Positions 1 to 8,572 of a stretch of DNA of 64,000 nt are shown piece by piece (the stretch's first letter is position 1; each line of letters begins with the position of its first letter). The notes below the pieces were generated by a model. That model was not told the origin of the DNA. It did not search any database and saw only the letters and a list, made by a program, of their open reading frames with translations. Source of the DNA: Alteromonas sp. MMG017 (lineage in GTDB: Bacteria > Pseudomonadota > Gammaproteobacteria > Enterobacterales > Alteromonadaceae); NCBI RefSeq assembly GCF_018100795.1, contig NZ_JAGJDY010000006.1, positions 248,001-312,000 on the forward strand, given 5' to 3'. The position numbers and the translations under genes were made by a program.

Positions 1-150
1 GGTGCTATTCAGCATCTTGCCGGTATGAAAGACTCTAAAGTCATTGTTGCTATTAACAAAGACGAAGAAGCGCCTATTTTCCAGGTAGCGGATTACGGAC
101 TTGTTGGCGATTTATTTGATGTGTTGCCTGAACTAGAAAACACACTATAA
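1..150 (+). CDS. etfA: Electron transfer flavoprotein alpha subunit, C-terminal end (partial)
   Basis: Only the last 49 codons are inside the window; the frame is open from base 1 and ends in TAA at 148-150. The peptide contains [21 protein letters not shown] followed by [15 protein letters not shown] and LFDVLPEL, which is the FAD-binding C-terminal signature of ETF alpha. In the family this subunit, paired with EtfB, carries electrons from acyl-CoA dehydrogenases to ETF-ubiquinone oxidoreductase, which fits the several acyl-CoA dehydrogenase genes elsewhere in the window. Upstream etfB would be expected just left of base 1 but cannot be seen. A strong hairpin terminator follows. Confidence 0.93.
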   Translation, partial: GAIQHLAGMKDSKVIVAINKDEEAPIFQVADYGLVGDLFDVLPELENTL

Positions 151-172
151 ATACAATGCTTTTATAAATATC

Positions 173-204
173 AAAAAAGGCTGCCTTTAAACGCAGCCTT
201 TTTT
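173..204. terminator. Bidirectional intrinsic terminator after etfA
   Basis: Arms aaaaaaggctgc and gcagcctttttt pair around an 8-nt loop. The stem is flanked by A and T runs, so it can terminate etfA on the plus strand and the CBM48 gene on the minus strand. Confidence 0.9.
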
Positions 205-246
205 AATGCTCGTATTAACGGTTAGAAACCGCAGACGAGGGTAGTG

Positions 247-555
247 TTAAACACGAACCACAGAATTATCTTCGCTTCCAATGGTAGAGGGGAGATAAGC
301 ATCGGCGGCCCAATCGTTTTCCCACATATCACCATCGAGTAAATAGCGAAATTGGTACTCGTGATCGGTTTCTAAATTGATCGTTAGCGTAAAATCGCCA
401 CTCTTTAGTTTTTTCATCGAGAGAGGTTGCTTGTCCCATTCGGTAAAGTCACCCACTAAGCTAGCCTCATCGGCATTTTTTGCTTCTTCAGCGGAAAGGC
501 GGAATGTTACTTTACAAACGGGTTTAGATTTCAGGTATTGCTTTTTTAGGCTCAT
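247..555 (-). CDS. Stand-alone CBM48 / isoamylase early-set domain protein
   Basis: A 102-residue protein that is almost entirely one carbohydrate-binding module of the CBM48 / AMPK-beta glycogen-binding type. The landmark motif VGDFTEWDKQPLSMKKL lies near residues 34-50, followed by the extended strand pattern of a beta sandwich and EYQFRYLLDGDMWENDWAAD at about 66-85, where the aromatic residues would stack on glucan. No catalytic domain is attached and no signal peptide is visible, so it is probably a cytoplasmic glycogen- or starch-binding protein. The ATG at 555 is preceded by an AGGGATG ribosome-binding site. The partner and role are unknown. Confidence 0.82.
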   Translation of the reverse strand: MSLKKQYLKSKPVCKVTFRLSAEEAKNADEASLVGDFTEWDKQPLSMKKLKSGDFTLTINLETDHEYQFRYLLDGDMWENDWAADAYLPSTIGSEDNSVVRV

Positions 556-916
556 GACAGGTCATCCCTTTTAGCGTAACAAATTCGTTGTTGCATCGAT
601 AAGTGCAACTTTTCCTGCGAGTGTGCAGGTGTTTAAATAATCAACGATTATTACTCATTTAGCAATCTTACATTTTAATTCGATGCAGTTTTTTTTATAT
701 TACGTTAAGTAGCGCAATAATTAGTTGAATAATTCACAATTTTTAACAAACGAAGACAAGCGCTTCACGTCGAAACACATTACACTAGAAACAATAAAAA
801 AATAATAAATCACGTATAGCTTTAACCCATTGTTCGCCAGACACATTTCACTTATGCAAATAGGTGAGTCTCGATTCAATGGTTAAGTATTAGTATTACG
901 TTTTACAGGGAAAATA
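556..916. other. Intergenic region upstream of the RND efflux genes
   Basis: 361 AT-rich bases between divergent genes. They must hold the promoters for the CBM48 gene and the RND pair. The best candidate for the RND genes is TTGTTC at 830-835 and TATGCA at 853-858 (17-bp spacer), which is only a moderate match. No small ORF, hairpin or repeat stood out. Confidence 0.45.
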
Positions 917-2173
917 ATGAAAAACTCCATTTGGCTCAAAAGCGGTATACCTCTTATCATCATTCTGGTCGCGTTTGTTATTGCGGCAATTATGATTTCT
1001 TCACGTAAGCCGCCAGAGCAAATTCCCGTTGAAACGCAAGCCTTCCTTGTTGATGCCAAACCAATGGAATACCAACCTGTTAGCTTTGTGGTTGACTCGC
1101 AGGGCAATGTAGTGCCGCGCAACAAAACATCACTTAGCGCACAAGTAAGTGGCCGCGTAGTGAGTTTGTCCGATAAATTTATTGTTGGGGGCATGTTCCA
1201 AAAAGGGGATGTGTTAATCACCCTTGAACAAGATGACTACCGCACTGAAGTAAAGCTGGCCGAAGCCGAACTAGCGCAAGCACATGCTGCTCTTCAAGAA
1301 GAACTAGCAAGAGGCAAAGTAGCCGAGCAAGAATGGCGTTCAGTCAGCAGTGTAGTGCCGCCAGAGCTTGGCTTGCGTAAACCTCAATTAGCAAAAGAGC
1401 AGGCCAATGTTAAAGCCTCAGAGGCAAAACTAGAGCGTGCTAAACGTAATCTTGATCGTACCCAAATTAAAGCGCCGTACAATGGCATCGTGGTTGAGCG
1501 AAACATCGACTTAGGTCAATTTGTATCAGCAGGAGCCACAGTAAGCACCGTTTATTCAACTGACACCGCTGAGGTACGTTTACCTATCACCGATAAAGAC
1601 TTGATGTTTGTTGATATTGGTAACCAATCAAGCAATCAATCTGATGTGACACTAAACGCCACGGTAGGCGGTAAAAATAGAACTTGGACTGGTAAGTTAG
1701 TTCGTTCTGAAGGCATTTTGGATTCAGGCAGCCGCGTGCTTTACGCCGTGGTTGAAGTTAAAGACCCTTATCAATTTAATGGTGGCGACAATGCGCCACT
1801 TCGCTTTGGCCAATTTGTTCAAGCCAAAATCGTTTCTCATCAAAAGCAAGACTTAACCGTATTGCCGCGCTCGATATTACGCCTCGATAACACAGTGCTC
1901 ACTGTAAATGACAATCGTGAAATTGAAATTGTACCGGTAGACGTAGTGCGTACCACGGCAGAAGAAGCCTTCATTGGTAGTGGCTTAAACAGTGGCGCGT
2001 TAGTAGTAACCAGTGCGGTTCCGAATCCTTACAATGGCATGAAAGTAAGACTTCCAGGTGATGAGCCTGCCATGCCACCAGAAGCAGAGAACGATAAAGA
2101 GTCAGACACTGAAACAGTAGGCGTTAAAGACGATGCTACTGAAACCAGCCCTGCTTCTTCTGGGGGTAAGTAA
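917..2173 (+). CDS. RND efflux periplasmic adaptor subunit (HlyD/MFP family)
   Basis: A 418-residue membrane-fusion protein that would link an inner-membrane RND pump to an outer-membrane channel. It has one N-terminal membrane anchor (about residues 8-30), a split biotinyl-lipoyl motif (LSAQVSGRVVSLSDKF near 73-88 and IKAPYNGIVVERNIDLG near 188-204) flanking an alpha-helical hairpin (about 110-180), then beta-barrel and membrane-proximal domains. The last 40 residues are acidic and low in complexity. ACAGGG precedes the ATG. Its TAA overlaps the ATG of the permease gene by one base, so the two are translationally coupled. No TolC-type gene is nearby. Confidence 0.92.
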   Translation: MKNSIWLKSGIPLIIILVAFVIAAIMISSRKPPEQIPVETQAFLVDAKPMEYQPVSFVVDSQGNVVPRNKTSLSAQVSGRVVSLSDKFIVGGMFQKGDVLITLEQDDYRTEVKLAEAELAQAHAALQEELARGKVAEQEWRSVSSVVPPELGLRKPQLAKEQANVKASEAKLERAKRNLDRTQIKAPYNGIVVERNIDLGQFVSAGATVSTVYSTDTAEVRLPITDKDLMFVDIGNQSSNQSDVTLNATVGGKNRTWTGKLVRSEGILDSGSRVLYAVVEVKDPYQFNGGDNAPLRFGQFVQAKIVSHQKQDLTVLPRSILRLDNTVLTVNDNREIEIVPVDVVRTTAEEAFIGSGLNSGALVVTSAVPNPYNGMKVRLPGDEPAMPPEAENDKESDTETVGVKDDATETSPASSGGK

Positions 2174-5100
2174 TGAGTCAAATTGATACGCAAAAAGGGT
2201 TAATCGCTTGGTTTGCGCGCAACAATGTTGCCGCAAACCTGTTGATGTGGTTGTTAATTGTTGGCGGGCTATTTGGTGCCTTTAGTATTCAAAAGCAAGT
2301 TTTCCCTAGTTTTGAAATAGACATCATTAACGTTCGCGTACCGTACTTGGGTGCTGCGCCTCAAGAAGTAGAAGAGGGCGTAATTCTCAAGATAGAAGAG
2401 TCGATTAAGAACTTAGAAGGCATTAAACAAGTCACTTCTACTGCGGTAGAGGGGATGGGTACGGTGAGCATTCAAGTTGAAGAAGATTACGATATCCAAT
2501 CTTTACTTGATGAAGTGAAGGTGCAAGTTGATGCCATACCTCTTTTTCCAGCCGATACAGAAAAGCCAGTTATCTATCGCCAAAAGATTCAGCAAGATGT
2601 TATTTGGATATCTGTGTTTGGCGATGCCAGTGAACGTGAACTGAAAGAGTTTGCAAAAGACATTCGCGATGATGTTGCAAACCTTCCTGGTATTTCGAGC
2701 GTGCAAGTTGTTGGTGCCAGGGATTACGAAATTTCGGTTGAACTGTCTGAGGTCGACTTACAAAAATACAACCTGACCTTTGCCGACGCCGTAAGTCGTT
2801 TAAGTCAGTCGAGTATCGATTTACCTGGTGGTTCTATTCGAACAGAAAATGGCGATATTCTGCTTAGAACCAAAGGGCAGGCTTACACGGGTTGGGATTT
2901 CTCTCAAATAGTGTTGGTTACCAATGCTGATGGTACACGGGTAACGTTAGGCGATGTTGCTTATATAAATGATGGTTTTATTGAGAACAACCAATATGCA
3001 TTATTCGATGGAAAGCCAGCGGTTAGCCTTCGTGTGCAAGCGGTGGGTGATCAAAATGCATTAGAGATATCAGAACAAGTAAACGGCTACATTGACGAGA
3101 AAAAGAATGACTTTCCAGCCCATATTTCCGCCGACACATGGGGAGATAGTTCGTTTTATCTAGCGGATAGATTAAACATGATGCTAGAAAATATGTTCTT
3201 TGGTGGTTTATTGGTGTTCTTAGTACTGTCGTTGTTTTTAAGAATAAAGCTGGCGTTCTGGGTTATTGTTGGCTTGCCTGTTTGCTTTTTGGGTACGTTA
3301 TTGGTTATGCCTATCGATATGCTTGGTGTGTCTATCAACATGCTGAGCTTATTTGCCTTTATTCTGGTACTTGGAATAGTGGTGGACGATGCCATCATAA
3401 TGGGGGAATCGGCCTATTCCGAAATTGATCAAAAAGGGCACAGCACCGAAAATGTCATTGCAGGTGTTAAGAAAGTGGCTATGCCAGCCACCTTTGGGGT
3501 GCTTACTACCATAGCGGCATTCTCTCCTATGCTAATGGTATCTGGTCCCTTTGGTGTCATTTGGAAAACCATTGGGCTAGTGGTGATCATTTGTTTGGTG
3601 TTTTCACTCATCGAGTCGAAGCTTATTTTGCCTGCACATTTAGTGCACATGAAACTAAAGCCTTACGACCCTGCAAAGGCCAACAAGCTGCAAAAGTTCA
3701 GAGATTTTTTCAGTGAAGGTATTAAGCGTTTTATACACAATGTTTACGCCCCATTTCTAGAAAAGACAATACGCAATCGCTACACCACGGTATCCGTTTT
3801 CTTGGCCATGCTAATTCTTACTATTGGTTTATTTGGCGGCGGCATTGTTCGATTTGTTTTCTTCCCCAGTATTCCTAGCGACTTCATGTTTGCAAGTTTT
3901 GAGCTAGAGCCCGGCTCTTCGTTAAAACAACGAGACGAAGTGCTTACGGCTTTACGTGAAGGCATGATGCGAATGGATGAAAAGGTGCGTGACGATACCG
4001 GAGAAGGTGTAATCAAACACTCTATGGCGTTTGATAACGGTGACTTGGGTGGGGAGGTGTTTGCCGAACTGACCAAAGGTGAAACTCGTACCATGGCCGA
4101 TTATGAAATTCATCAGCTGTGGCGTGACGAAATGTCTGAAATACCAGGTGTTAAGACGTTCAGTATTGGCGCCCCTGGTGGCCCAGGTGGTGGTGCTGAT
4201 CTTAGCTTCGAATTTAGTTCTGGTGATATTGGGTCGTTAAGAGCTGTAAGCGATGAACTAAAAAGTATCTTGTCCGGTTACGATGGCGTAACTGACATTA
4301 ACGATACCTTCTCAGGTGGTAGTGAAGAGATTCAATTAGCATTGAAACCTCAAGCCGATGCATTAGGTATTACGCTACAACAACTTGGGCAGCAAGTACG
4401 TTTTGGCTTTTACGGTGCGGAAGTACAGCGTATTCAACGTGACGATGAAGAAATCAAAGTCATGGTGCGTTACCCAAGAGCAGAGCGTAGTTCAGTTGAG
4501 CATTTAGAAAATATGCGTATTCGTGCGCCAAACGGCCAAGAGATACCTTTCCAGCAAGTGGCTAGCTTTACCGTGGGCGAAGGCTTTGATTCTATCATTC
4601 GTGTAGATGGCAGCCGTTCTGTTACGGTAACTGCTGTGGTAGACAAGGCATTAATGGATCCGTCTGAAATTACAGGTGAGGTTATCGACTCTGTCATGCC
4701 TGATTTGTTAGCACGTTACCCTAAAGTTGATTTCCAGTTACAAGGCAACGCAAAAGAACAAGCTGATGCAATGATCAGTTTGGCGCAAGGCTTATTGTTT
4801 GCCTTATTTGCGATTTATGCGCTGTTGGCGATCCCTCTTAAATCTTACAGCCAACCGTTTATCATCATGTCAGTCATACCTTTCGGTGTGGTGGGTGCCA
4901 TTATCGGGCACTTAGTATTAGGCATGGCGGTAAGTGTGCTGTCGATTTGCGGCATTATTGCGTTATCAGGTGTAGTGGTTAATGACAGCTTGATTATGGT
5001 GGACTTTGTTAACCGTGCCCGCCAAGAAGGGCATTCATTAATGCGCGCAGCCATTAGTGCAGGTACGCAACGTTTCCGCGCGATTATATTAACATCGTTA

Positions 5101-5322
5101 ACTACCTTTATGGGGTTAATGCCAATAGTATTCGAGCGAAGCCTACAGGCCCAAATTGTTATTCCTATGGCCATTTCATTGGCTTTCGGCATTTTGTTTG
5201 CAACGGTTATTACCTTGCTACTAGTACCAGCCTTGTACCTAATATTGAACGACATTAAAAATGTATTCAAAGGTAGAAAGCATACTGAATCAGTGGGTTC
5301 TGCATCGATAGAGCAGCAGTAA
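2173..5322 (+). CDS. RND family efflux permease (AcrB/HAE-1-like)
   Basis: A 1049-residue inner-membrane proton-driven transporter, full length for the RND superfamily. The first membrane helix is at about 13-35, followed by a large periplasmic loop; helices 2-6 start near 335 and the second repeat begins near 535. The transmembrane-4 motif GIVVDDAIIMGE carries the paired aspartates (D405, D406) of the proton relay, and the second half has SGVVVNDSLIMVDF. Sequence character (multidrug or lipid-like substrates rather than metal ions) suggests hydrophobe/amphiphile export, but the substrate cannot be read. It is coupled to the adaptor by a TAATG overlap and ends at a UUCG-loop terminator. Confidence 0.94.
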   Translation: MSQIDTQKGLIAWFARNNVAANLLMWLLIVGGLFGAFSIQKQVFPSFEIDIINVRVPYLGAAPQEVEEGVILKIEESIKNLEGIKQVTSTAVEGMGTVSIQVEEDYDIQSLLDEVKVQVDAIPLFPADTEKPVIYRQKIQQDVIWISVFGDASERELKEFAKDIRDDVANLPGISSVQVVGARDYEISVELSEVDLQKYNLTFADAVSRLSQSSIDLPGGSIRTENGDILLRTKGQAYTGWDFSQIVLVTNADGTRVTLGDVAYINDGFIENNQYALFDGKPAVSLRVQAVGDQNALEISEQVNGYIDEKKNDFPAHISADTWGDSSFYLADRLNMMLENMFFGGLLVFLVLSLFLRIKLAFWVIVGLPVCFLGTLLVMPIDMLGVSINMLSLFAFILVLGIVVDDAIIMGESAYSEIDQKGHSTENVIAGVKKVAMPATFGVLTTIAAFSPMLMVSGPFGVIWKTIGLVVIICLVFSLIESKLILPAHLVHMKLKPYDPAKANKLQKFRDFFSEGIKRFIHNVYAPFLEKTIRNRYTTVSVFLAMLILTIGLFGGGIVRFVFFPSIPSDFMFASFELEPGSSLKQRDEVLTALREGMMRMDEKVRDDTGEGVIKHSMAFDNGDLGGEVFAELTKGETRTMADYEIHQLWRDEMSEIPGVKTFSIGAPGGPGGGADLSFEFSSGDIGSLRAVSDELKSILSGYDGVTDINDTFSGGSEEIQLALKPQADALGITLQQLGQQVRFGFYGAEVQRIQRDDEEIKVMVRYPRAERSSVEHLENMRIRAPNGQEIPFQQVASFTVGEGFDSIIRVDGSRSVTVTAVVDKALMDPSEITGEVIDSVMPDLLARYPKVDFQLQGNAKEQADAMISLAQGLLFALFAIYALLAIPLKSYSQPFIIMSVIPFGVVGAIIGHLVLGMAVSVLSICGIIALSGVVVNDSLIMVDFVNRARQEGHSLMRAAISAGTQRFRAIILTSLTTFMGLMPIVFERSLQAQIVIPMAISLAFGILFATVITLLLVPALYLILNDIKNVFKGRKHTESVGSASIEQQ

Positions 5323-5372
5323 CACTGGCTAATAAATAGAAAAACTCCCGTCTAGTTCGTTAAACGGATTAT

Positions 5373-5408
5373 AAAAACACCGCATTGGTTCGCCAATGCG
5401 GGGTTTTT
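5373..5408 (+). terminator. Intrinsic terminator of the RND operon
   Basis: CCGCATTGG - TTCG - CCAATGCGG stem-loop, extended by A/T arms with one mismatch and followed by TTTTT. Confidence 0.9.
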
Positions 5409-5425
5409 GTTTGCATTTTGTACGA

Positions 5426-5463
5426 TCACCTATATACTGTATAAATAAACAGTATATAGGTGA
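5426..5463 (+). promoter_or_regulatory. LexA (SOS) box inside a 38-bp perfect-arm dyad
   Basis: Arms tcacctatatactgt and acagtatataggtga are exact reverse complements (15 bp each) around ataaataa. Within it CTG-N10-CAG (5437-5452) matches the gammaproteobacterial LexA consensus TACTGTATATATATACAGTA. A sigma-70 promoter, TTGCAT at 5411-5416 and TATACT at 5433-5438 with a 16-bp spacer, has its -10 element inside the box, so bound LexA would block it. The right arm also contains the AGGTGA ribosome-binding site of the gene at 5469. Confidence 0.82.
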
Positions 5464-5468
5464 ACGCG

Positions 5469-5894
5469 ATGACTACAGGTGTTAAAGCAGTTGATCAACT
5501 TATTGAAAAGTTCGGAATATTATCTTCGCCAGGGCAAGATAAGTTCCAGCGATTAACGCATTTATTTGGTGGTGATAAACGAGCTGACTCGTTGCCTTTT
5601 TGTATGTATCAAAAAGTGATGGGCGCGCCTGTATCTCGTCGATTCACAATTCACCACTTTTATCTGCCCTACAAAAACTGCAAATTAGCCAGTTTCATGT
5701 TTAATGAAAAAGGCGAATTAATAGAGCAGGTTTATTTTACCAAGATGTCTCGTATGGTGAATGTTTGCCGCAAGTTGCAGCGTCTTCTTTTGGAAGAAAA
5801 GGGCGTGCATGAAAAGGCATCCCAAGGAATGCTACAGCAGGACAGGCAACAAAAAGACAGAGAATGGGCGCAGAGCGCGCAATTTGCGGCCTAA
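5469..5894 (+). CDS. Unknown SOS-controlled protein
   Basis: About 141 residues, soluble, no signal peptide or membrane segment. I do not recognise the family. Visible features are an N-terminal helix (VKAVDQLIEKFG), a basic/aromatic middle (SRRFTIHHFYLPYKN), a central beta-type stretch (KLASFMFNEKGELIEQVYFTKM) and a charged, glutamine-rich C-terminal helix that could be a coiled coil. The ATG at 5469 is preferred over GTG at 5460 because AGGTGA lies 5 bases upstream of it, while the GTG falls inside that site. The LexA box directly upstream implies induction by DNA damage. No partner gene shares the transcript. Confidence 0.72.
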   Translation: MTTGVKAVDQLIEKFGILSSPGQDKFQRLTHLFGGDKRADSLPFCMYQKVMGAPVSRRFTIHHFYLPYKNCKLASFMFNEKGELIEQVYFTKMSRMVNVCRKLQRLLLEEKGVHEKASQGMLQQDRQQKDREWAQSAQFAA

Positions 5895-6070
5895 TCACTT
5901 GTGTAGCTAAAGTGTAGAGCTAAGGCATCAATGACTTAAGGCAAGTGTCACTAAGTCACTAGTAACCGCCAAACGTGCTAACTGCCGAAATAAAAGATAA
6001 AGCGAAAGCCAAAACTAAAGGTAAAAGTTAATAGAGAAAAGCCTAAGGCATAAGCTAAAAATAGAAAACA

Positions 6071-6110
6071 AAAAAGCGAAGGGTCGTTAAAACGACACCT
6101 TCGCCTTTTT
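6071..6110. terminator. Bidirectional intrinsic terminator
   Basis: GCGAAGG...TCGT - TTAA - ACGA...CCTTCGC stem, A-run on the left and CTTTTT on the right. Confidence 0.85.
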
Positions 6111-6152
6111 ATGTTTATCATTCTTAAATGCAGTACTTGATAAGGCTAAAAA

Positions 6153-6179
6153 TAAAAGTGCAGACCTGATCTGCACTTT
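6153..6179 (-). terminator. Terminator of the TonB receptor gene
   Basis: On the minus strand aaagtgcaga and tctgcacttt pair around a 5-nt loop and are followed by TATTTTTA. Confidence 0.7.
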
Positions 6180-6200
6180 CAACCTAAATCAAGGTAGTGC

Positions 6201-8450
6201 TTAGTAGAAAGAGTACTTCACTTCAACACCAAGAATACGTGGCTCGTTAACGATACCGGTTAGGTTGTTAAAGTCGATAGCGCCTTTAACGTTATCTTCA
6301 TCGGTAATGTTACGGCCGAACAAGGCTACTGTGTAGTTATGCTCAAAGTTTTCGTAACCTATACGCAAGCCACCTTCAAAGTTGTCGTCTGTTTGGAACT
6401 CTACAGACTCATATAAGAAGATGTTAGTTTCACCTTGGAATGCCCAATCGGTAAATACGAAGAACTCGCCGTTATCGCCCATTGGCATAGTGTAGCGTGC
6501 GGTAAAGTTAAAGATTGACTCTGGTGCTTGTGGGAACGGGTTACCGTCAACAATGTAGTTACCATCATCTGCTACGGGATCAGTAATGGTACACGAACCA
6601 CAACCGCCAATCGTCAATGTGTCATCTTTAATTTCTGTATGGTTGTAGCTGTAGCCAGCTGTGAACGTTAGTTCATCTGTTGCTAACCATTGAGAGTCAA
6701 TTTCAAAACCATAGGCTTCGCCTTCATCGGCATTAACCAATGCAGTAAAGTTGTTACCACCGCCAATGGCTGACAATTGCATATCGTCAACTGTGTAGTA
6801 GAACGCTGCACCGTTAAGGCGAAGTGTTCCATCTAGCAAATCAGATTTAAAACCAACTTCATAAGAGTTAATAGTTTCAGCGTCAGCCACAGATGGTGAG
6901 CTTTCAAACGCTACATCGCGACCTTGAATAGTTTGAGCACGGAAACCATTTGAGTAGCGAGCGTATGCAGACATATCGTCTGTGATACGGTAATTAGCGC
7001 TAAGTTCAAAACTGGTTTGTCCATCGTCAACGTTAATTGGTTCGTAGTCTTGCACGCTAGCTGCGCCAATAACTACGGCGAAGCCATCTACGTTTTGATC
7101 GCCAACAATCAATGATTTTTCGTCATGGGTATAACGAAGACCACCGGTAATATTTAGCTTCTCGTTAACTTGGTAAGAAGTCTGGCCAAATACTGCCCAT
7201 GTTCTGTTTTCATGGAAAACGGTGGTTGCACCGTAAAAACCGTCTACACTCGTTACGTTGAAAGACGCATCATAATAGAATGTGCCTAACTGCCAGTTCA
7301 TTGCGTCAGTGGTGTTGCTTGATAAACGGAATTCCTGCGTATATTGCTCAAGGTCGTCTAGATTGTCTTGAGTAACGGCAGAGAATGGAATGAATCCAGG
7401 GCCTGATGTGCCATCAGCATTGTTGAAACCACCATCAATGTCACCAAGACTTGAACCGTCAGCGGTTTCCATTGCTGAGATTGATGTGAAAGTGACATCA
7501 TCCATGTCGTATTCAAGTTTTAGTGAAGCGCCGAAACCGTCATATTCTTGAGGGTTATTGTCTGCACCGTTACCGTCGATATCTCCATCATAATAAATGG
7601 TATCGCGGTCGTAATTTGCGTTTAAGTTATTGCTACCAACATCAAAAACGTTAGCGCGGAAAATTGAAGCTGTGCCATCTAATTCTCTGCCGTGAACATT
7701 TAATAAAGCTGAGAAATCATCTGACGGCTCCCAAAGAAGCTGTAAACGGTATGCTTTCTCATCAAAGCCGCCAATTGCATCGTTTTCACCGGTAAAAGCA
7801 TTGTCGATGTAATCATCACGCTCTTGCGATAACAATGATAAACGGGCTGATAGCTCATCAGTTAAACCGCCACTAATAGCACCTTCAAAGTTCATGGTGC
7901 CGTAAGAACCAAAACCGGCCTTAGCGTAACCTTCTAAATCTTGTGTAGGTTTTACTGTATCGAACTTAATGATACCGGCTGTCGTGTTACGTCCAAACAA
8001 GGTTCCTTGTGGGCCACGTAATACTTCAACTTGTTGAACATCAAAAAGTGGGAAGCTTTTCAGTACCACATTTTCCATTACCACTTCATCCATGATAATA
8101 GAAACAGGTTGTGAGGCAGCCAAGTCAAAGTCAGTGTTACCTAGGCCACGAATATAAAAACGGGGTGCTACGCGACCATTTGACGATTCAGCATAAAGAC
8201 CAGGCACGCGAACGGCCAATGCTAGAATATCTTCACCACCTGAAAACAAGCTTTCAAATTTCTCACCACTTAGGGTCGCTACAGAAATAGGCACTTCCTG
8301 TATTGACTGGGTGCGTTTTTGAGCGGTTACGGTAATTTGTTCAAGCGCAGTTTCTTTCTTTTGTATTGTTTCTGCTTCTTGAGCAACGATAGAAGTACTG
8401 AACGCTGCACTAACTGCAAGCGCCAGTGAGGCAAGTTTATGTGTTCTCAT
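6201..8450 (-). CDS. TonB-dependent outer-membrane receptor
   Basis: A 749-residue 22-strand barrel receptor for energy-driven uptake across the outer membrane. A signal peptide (MRTHKLASLALAVSAAFSTSIVAQ) ends near residue 24. The TonB box LEQITVTAQKR is at about 36-46. The plug domain follows (VPISVATLSG, then FYIRGLGNTDFD and VEVLRGPQGTLFGRNTTAGII at about 142-162). The barrel ends in the terminal aromatic YSFY needed for Bam recognition. The plug is of the generic OAR type used for glycans, vitamins or unknown nutrients. Substrate is not readable. It lies downstream of, and in the same direction as, the GlxA-type regulator, separated by 122 bp with an operator-like dyad. Confidence 0.92.
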   Translation of the reverse strand: MRTHKLASLALAVSAAFSTSIVAQEAETIQKKETALEQITVTAQKRTQSIQEVPISVATLSGEKFESLFSGGEDILALAVRVPGLYAESSNGRVAPRFYIRGLGNTDFDLAASQPVSIIMDEVVMENVVLKSFPLFDVQQVEVLRGPQGTLFGRNTTAGIIKFDTVKPTQDLEGYAKAGFGSYGTMNFEGAISGGLTDELSARLSLLSQERDDYIDNAFTGENDAIGGFDEKAYRLQLLWEPSDDFSALLNVHGRELDGTASIFRANVFDVGSNNLNANYDRDTIYYDGDIDGNGADNNPQEYDGFGASLKLEYDMDDVTFTSISAMETADGSSLGDIDGGFNNADGTSGPGFIPFSAVTQDNLDDLEQYTQEFRLSSNTTDAMNWQLGTFYYDASFNVTSVDGFYGATTVFHENRTWAVFGQTSYQVNEKLNITGGLRYTHDEKSLIVGDQNVDGFAVVIGAASVQDYEPINVDDGQTSFELSANYRITDDMSAYARYSNGFRAQTIQGRDVAFESSPSVADAETINSYEVGFKSDLLDGTLRLNGAAFYYTVDDMQLSAIGGGNNFTALVNADEGEAYGFEIDSQWLATDELTFTAGYSYNHTEIKDDTLTIGGCGSCTITDPVADDGNYIVDGNPFPQAPESIFNFTARYTMPMGDNGEFFVFTDWAFQGETNIFLYESVEFQTDDNFEGGLRIGYENFEHNYTVALFGRNITDEDNVKGAIDFNNLTGIVNEPRILGVEVKYSFY

Positions 8451-8494
8451 GTGTCCACCAAGAGTTTTAAATTATACTTTTATAGTGTTTTTTG

Positions 8495-8516
8495 GTACAG
8501 AAAAAGCGGTCTGTAC
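8495..8516. repeat. Inverted repeat upstream of the TonB receptor
   Basis: gtacaga - 8 nt - tctgtac, a 22-bp dyad 45-66 bp before the receptor start. Its size and place fit a repressor or activator operator; no factor is identified. Confidence 0.5.
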
Positions 8517-8572
8517 GCGGCGTGGCATTTTACACAAACTAGGTAACAAAAACTTATCTTTGTTGTAAATAA

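Larger units (their letters stand above)
5895..6200. other. Intergenic region with two terminators
   Basis: 306 bases between convergent genes. It contains a purine-rich stretch with a loose AAAGNN period (about 5990-6070), a bidirectional hairpin at 6071-6110 and a second hairpin for the minus-strand receptor at 6153-6179. No supported gene. Confidence 0.55.

Noticed and set aside
5975-6031. GTG-started 18-codon frame coding a Lys-alternating peptide
   Set aside because: No ribosome-binding site, low-complexity purine-rich DNA, no sign of selection; likely chance.
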